A stretch of DNA of 7,650 nucleotides from an uncultured Collinsella sp. (GTDB lineage Bacteria; Actinomycetota; Coriobacteriia; Coriobacteriales; Coriobacteriaceae): positions 1 through 7,650 of the forward strand of contig CABSZR010000061.1 of the NCBI GenBank assembly GCA_902482185.1. The letters run 5' to 3'. The translations under genes were made by a program, and so were the position numbers. The stretch's first letter is position 1; each line of letters starts with the position of its first letter. This document shows positions 4,534-7,650 of this stretch, piece by piece. The notes below the pieces were generated by a model. The model worked only from the letters and a program-made list of their open reading frames with translations. It did no database searches and was not told where the DNA came from.

Positions 4534-5532
4534 ATGACCCATTGCAATAACCAGCTCATCGACCAACTGCTCACTCAAGCCGAACAAGAGGGGCGCTGTC
4601 TGATTCCCCCGAGCACGGCGATCCGAAAAGCGCTCCTTCGGCGCATCGGCGGCATGGTCGTCTCCCCCATGCCGGGACTGTTCGCGCGCAAAATGCGCTG
4701 GGATGAGCTCAACCGGGCGCAGCGTCATTGCGAGATTATTCGCGCCCTTGCGATCATCCACCCTGATTGGACCTTCTGCTCGTTTTCGGCAGCTTGCCTG
4801 CTGGGGCTCGAGGTCTCGTGGCGACACCTGAACGTCGTGCATGTTTGCAGCTCGACAAAGCCGTCGGCTCGTCCGGGCGCACATATTCAGCGACACCAGA
4901 TTGAGCCGGCCGGAGCAATACGCAGAGCCGGCATATCGGTAACGCCGCCCATCCAAACGGCCACAGATTGCCTGCTGCAAACTGGTTTTGCCGACGGCAT
5001 GCCCATTGCCGATTCGGCGATCTCAAAGCTCGGCCTTGCGCGGGAACAGCTGATGGAGGCCGTTGAGCAACGAGCGACTGCCCGCAATGGTCGCGCGATT
5101 CGCACCGCCCTCACAACGCTTCGATATGCCGACGCCCGCGCCGAGAGCGGCGGGGAATCGGTCGCCCGAGCCATCATGATCGAGACGGGCTTTGCGCCCG
5201 ACTGGCTTCAATACGAGCTGACGGACCCCTTCGATTCGACCAAGAGCATGCGAACAGATTTTGCCTGGGAGCGCCAGGCGCGGGAACTTACGCTGGGCGA
5301 ACTCGACGGGCTCATCAAATATACCGACCAGACCATGCTGGCCGGACGCACCACCGCCGAAGCGCTCGTTGCCGAACGACAGCGCGAGGCACACCTATCG
5401 CTCTACGGTCACCCTCTACTGCGCTTTACCATGAACGAGGTCCGCTCGGCAGGAATGCTCGCCAAAAAGCTGCAGACGGCAGGCGTCCGGCAGACCGCTC
5501 TACCGACATGGCTCAACGAGGTGGACCTGTAG
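4534..5532 (+). CDS. AbiEi-like / DUF559-like protein with C-terminal PD-(D/E)XK-type domain
   Basis: This 332-residue protein starts at ATG 4534 after AAAGGAGG (about nine-base spacing). Its layout matches actinobacterial AbiEi-family proteins. It has an N-terminal region (1-75) where a winged helix would be, then CSFSAACLLGLEV (82-94), equivalent to the usual hrsAA-lwGL motif. A VTPPIQTATDCL stretch (136-147) is equivalent to the TsparTllD motif. The C-terminal domain contains AESGGES (203-209), RTDFAW (240-245), ELDGLIKY (256-263) and LLRFTMNEV (295-303), the rvDfaW...EfDG..KY...RfT pattern of DUF559/VSR-like endonuclease folds (D242, E256, D258, K262). In AbiE systems AbiEi is the antitoxin and represses its operon, and AbiEii is a nucleotidyltransferase toxin. 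No AbiEii follows here, so this may be an orphan, a regulator or a nuclease in its own right. It lies divergent from the DUF234 ATPase, and array II starts 44 bp after its stop. Confidence 0.75.
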   Translation: MTHCNNQLIDQLLTQAEQEGRCLIPPSTAIRKALLRRIGGMVVSPMPGLFARKMRWDELNRAQRHCEIIRALAIIHPDWTFCSFSAACLLGLEVSWRHLNVVHVCSSTKPSARPGAHIQRHQIEPAGAIRRAGISVTPPIQTATDCLLQTGFADGMPIADSAISKLGLAREQLMEAVEQRATARNGRAIRTALTTLRYADARAESGGESVARAIMIETGFAPDWLQYELTDPFDSTKSMRTDFAWERQARELTLGELDGLIKYTDQTMLAGRTTAEALVAERQREAHLSLYGHPLLRFTMNEVRSAGMLAKKLQTAGVRQTALPTWLNEVDL

Positions 5533-5575
5533 GAGCTGCTAGGCCACGCATCGCCGAATCGCATCCCCCCCTATC

Positions 5576-5900
5576 TGGGCCGCGTTTTCCCAACGGCCAC
5601 GCCAACGGAAAGCGCATCCCAGTCTGGACGCTCAAAACGGGATGCACTTTCCGGATGGCGGGCCTGGCGGAAAGCGTGTCCCGGAATCCCGTCTCAGAGC
5701 TGGACAGGCTTTCCGGTTGAGTCCTTCAGCGGAAACCGCATCCCGGAATAAACGCTCAGACTGGGATGCACTTTCCAAACGGCCGGCCAGCGGAAAACAC
5801 ATCCCATTCTGAGGCACGATTCCGGGACGCAGTTTCCGCATGCGGCCCCGTTGGGAAAGTTCATCCCGTTCCGAAGCTGGATTCCGGGACACAGTTTCCG
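5576..5900. repeat. array II: 62-bp-period alternating inverted repeats (REP/BIME-like)
   Basis: It has the same architecture as array I. A copies start at 5576, 5638, 5700 (degenerate; core at 5702-5715), 5761, 5823 and 5885. A' copies start at 5606, 5668, 5730, 5791 and 5853. Steps are 62 bp except one of 61. Examples are A CGGGACACAGTTTCCG and A' CGGAAAGCGCATCCCA. The 14-bp spacers include ones with GGCC at the centre, and the 16-bp connectors resemble TTCCGAAGCTGGATTC in the rightmost units. The array fills the gap between the convergent AbiEi-like and molybdenum hydroxylase genes and ends 25 bp before the latter's terminator. The rightmost units are closest to consensus, and the middle units (5684-5760) are the most diverged in their connectors. 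Confidence 0.92.
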
Positions 5901-5914
5901 CATGCGGAGGCGCT

Positions 5915-5950
5915 CCAAACAAAAGCCCCGACTCGCGATGGAGCCGGGGC
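5915..5950 (-). terminator. intrinsic terminator of the molybdenum hydroxylase gene
   Basis: Read on the minus strand, GCCCCG (5950-5945) pairs with CGGGGC (5930-5925). The stem is extended inward by three more pairs across one mismatch (5943-5941 with 5934-5932), with loop 5940-5935. The run TTTTGTTT (5924-5917) follows. The T-run exists only on the minus strand, so it ends leftward transcription. The 70 bp between it and the stop codon at 6021 holds nothing recognisable. Confidence 0.75.
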
Positions 5951-6020
5951 CAAAGGCGCAGCGTATGTAGTTGATGTTGAGCGCGAACAGCCCATCAGCA
6001 ATGGTCGTCCGCGCCCTACC

Positions 6021-7650
6021 CTACCCGCGGTTGCGAACGCGGCTGTAGGGCGTATCCACCATGGGAAGATCCGGACGCAGTTTGCCGTCAAACGCGCGGT
6101 AAGCGTTCTGTACGGCGGGCGCCGTGGGGATCGTTGCGATCTCGCCGATGCCCTTGCCGCCATATGCCACAGGCAGCAGCTCGTCCTTCTCCACGTAAAT
6201 GGCGTGGATATCCGGAATCTCGGGCGCACGGAACAGCCCGAGCGTACCGTACCTTGCCTGGGGCACGCAGTCCTTGAGCGGCCAGTCCTCGGTAAGCGCA
6301 TAGCCCATACCCATGAGCACGCCGCCTTCGATCTGACCCTGGATGGAGATGGGATTGACCACCTTGCCGGAATCGTGCGCGGCATAGACCTCGCTCACGC
6401 GACCGTCATCATCCAGAATGACCACATGCGTGGCAAAACCGTAGCAGATGTGGCTCTTGGGGTTGGGAACATCCGCGCCCAGTTTGTCGGTCGGCTCCAG
6501 GTACACGTAGCCAAACTCGCATCCCTCGAGCGCCTTAATGGCGGTCGCGGGATCCTGAGGATGCATACCCTGGCCGGCGACGAGCTCCTGCGTGCGCAGC
6601 TGGTAGGCGCGACCGTCATCGTACTCGATCTTGACGCCGTCGCCATGCGCGCTCACGGGAGCATCGGGCGCGGGCTTGCCGGCCTCGATGCCAACCATGG
6701 CATCGCGCAGCAGGAAGGCGGCGCCGCGCACGGCCTCGCCGGTCACGACCGTCTGACGCGAACCAGACGTGGTGCCGGAGTCGGGAGCATTCTCGGTGGA
6801 GCACTCGCCGTTGGCGATGCAGCGAAGCGGCAGACCGCAGGCCTCGGCAACGTCCTGCAAAAAGACGGTGTTGCAGCCCTGGCCGATGTCGGACGTGGCG
6901 GCATAGACCACGGCCACGCCGTTCTCGACGCGAATCTTGCAGCGGCCGGCATCGGGCAGGCCAACGCCCACGCCAGCGTTCTTCATAGCGCAGGCAATGC
7001 CGGCGTGGCCGGGATGCGCGTAGTAGGCATCCTTGACCTCGAGCAGTGTCTCCTTAAGCGCCGTGGAGCAGTCGGCAATCTGGCCGTTGGGCAAAACCTC
7101 GCCCGGCTCGATGGCGTTGCGGTAACGAATCTCCCACGGATCCAGGCCGACCTTCTCTGCCAGCAAGTCGATCAGGCTCTCGAGTGCAAACTCGGACTGG
7201 CAAACGCCAAAGCCGCGGTACGCGCCGGCGGGCGGGTTGTTGGTGTAGTAGCCAAAGCCGCGAATGTCGGTGTTCTGGTACTTGTAGGGGCCGACGGCAT
7301 GCGTGCAGGCGCGCTCGAGCACCGGGCCGCACAGCGACGCGTAGGCGCCGGTATCAAAGTTGATCTCGCAATCCAGGCCGGTAAAGTTGCCTTCGGCGTC
7401 GCAGCCCAGTGTAAAGGTGCCGTCCATGGCATGACGCTTGGGATGAAAAGCAAGCGACTCGGCACGCGTGAGCTTGCACTTCACGGGACGCTGGAACTTG
7501 TACGCGGCGAGCGCAGCCAGGTGCTGGATTGACACGTCTTCCTTGCCGCCAAAGCCGCCACCCACGAGCATGGTCTCGACGACCACGCGCTCGGGTTCGT
7601 TATCCCAGCCAAACATGTGGGCGCACTCTTTGCGCGTATCGTAGGCACCC
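6021..7650 (-). CDS. xdh: xanthine-dehydrogenase-type molybdenum hydroxylase, molybdopterin subunit (C-terminal 542 residues)
   Basis: The frame is open through the right edge of the window (first visible residues GAYDTRKECAH), so the N-terminal part lies outside. Clear xanthine dehydrogenase/aldehyde oxidase signatures are present, numbered within the visible part. The molybdopterin-binding loop is GGGFGGKED (30-38). NPPAGAYRGFG (138-148) carries the substrate-site Arg. SDIGQGCNTVFLQDVAEACG, GTTSGSRQTVVTGEA and DSGKVVNPISIQGQIEGG are all family motifs. Near the end GGKGIGEIATIPTAPA carries the catalytic Glu (503) beside the Mo centre. The enzyme hydroxylates purines such as hypoxanthine or xanthine with water as oxygen donor, passing electrons to Fe-S and FAD partners. 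The phrasing around HPKRHAM, ERACTHAVGPYKYQN and GYYTNNPPAGA is what I remember of the selenium-dependent clostridial-type hydroxylases, where labile selenium rather than selenocysteine is used. That subfamily call is tentative. It ends at a strong terminator, so it is the last gene of its transcript. Confidence 0.92.
   Translation of the reverse strand, partial: GAYDTRKECAHMFGWDNEPERVVVETMLVGGGFGGKEDVSIQHLAALAAYKFQRPVKCKLTRAESLAFHPKRHAMDGTFTLGCDAEGNFTGLDCEINFDTGAYASLCGPVLERACTHAVGPYKYQNTDIRGFGYYTNNPPAGAYRGFGVCQSEFALESLIDLLAEKVGLDPWEIRYRNAIEPGEVLPNGQIADCSTALKETLLEVKDAYYAHPGHAGIACAMKNAGVGVGLPDAGRCKIRVENGVAVVYAATSDIGQGCNTVFLQDVAEACGLPLRCIANGECSTENAPDSGTTSGSRQTVVTGEAVRGAAFLLRDAMVGIEAGKPAPDAPVSAHGDGVKIEYDDGRAYQLRTQELVAGQGMHPQDPATAIKALEGCEFGYVYLEPTDKLGADVPNPKSHICYGFATHVVILDDDGRVSEVYAAHDSGKVVNPISIQGQIEGGVLMGMGYALTEDWPLKDCVPQARYGTLGLFRAPEIPDIHAIYVEKDELLPVAYGGKGIGEIATIPTAPAVQNAYRAFDGKLRPDLPMVDTPYSRVRNRG

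Noticed and set aside
2351..5900. CRISPR array interpretation of the two repeat arrays
   Set aside because: Repeats alternate in orientation and are diverged. The intervals are 14 and 16 bp, far too short for CRISPR spacers, and no cas gene is present.
5766..7532. 588-residue open frame on the + strand
   Set aside because: It lies opposite the molybdenum hydroxylase, whose motifs are unambiguous on the minus strand. Its start falls in array II, and its low-complexity Ala/Gly/His/Arg composition is typical of an antisense shadow in GC-rich DNA.

Overview
The window looks like a chromosomal segment of a GC-rich gut actinobacterium of the class Coriobacteriia, with Collinsella as my best guess. 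This rests on base composition, strong AGGAGG-type ribosome binding sites, an archaeal-type DUF234 ATPase, an actinobacterial-style AbiEi/DUF559-like protein, and a molybdenum hydroxylase of the kind found in anaerobic purine users. It is inference; no database search was possible.

Layout from left to right. The C-terminal end of an unrecognised membrane protein (1-153, +) is followed by a 380-bp gap holding three 17-bp-class motifs spaced exactly 33 bp apart, a perfect 15-bp tandem duplication and a terminator-like hairpin. Next come an unrecognised 140-residue protein (534-956, +) and, converging on it, a DEDDh 3'-5' exonuclease (1067-1738, -) with no convincing start codon. Just upstream of the exonuclease lies a short remnant of the 3' end of a DUF234-type ATPase gene (1847-1938, -). 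Then comes a compact unit that no ordinary ORF caller would weigh: a LexA/SOS-box-like site (1957-1970), a leader hairpin that buries the Shine-Dalgarno sequence (2026-2060), a 41-residue amphipathic peptide with a polybasic tail (2061-2186, +) and a terminator-like hairpin. Together these resemble the logic of SOS-controlled small membrane toxins such as TisB.

The middle is an intact DUF234/PD-(D/E)XK archaeal-type ATPase (2686-4065, -). Immediately upstream of it is a perfect 56-bp inverted repeat containing TATAAT on both strands. Divergent from it is a 332-residue AbiEi-like protein with a C-terminal PD-(D/E)XK-like domain (4534-5532, +). The right end is the C-terminal 542 residues of a xanthine-dehydrogenase-type molybdenum hydroxylase (6021-7650, -), with a clear intrinsic terminator at 5925-5950.

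The most striking non-coding structure is a dispersed family of inverted repeats. Two arrays (2351-2672 and 5576-5900) share a strict 62-bp period built as 16-bp A, 14-bp spacer, 16-bp inverted A, 16-bp connector. A single diverged hairpin unit of the same family lies at 4191-4238. Both arrays sit between convergent gene ends, as REP/BIME elements do; the solo unit sits in a divergent promoter region. The segment between the exonuclease and the molybdenum hydroxylase therefore looks like an accessory, repeat-rich region carrying nuclease/ATPase/AbiEi-type genes between more ordinary genes. I see no tRNA, rRNA, CRISPR array or transposase.
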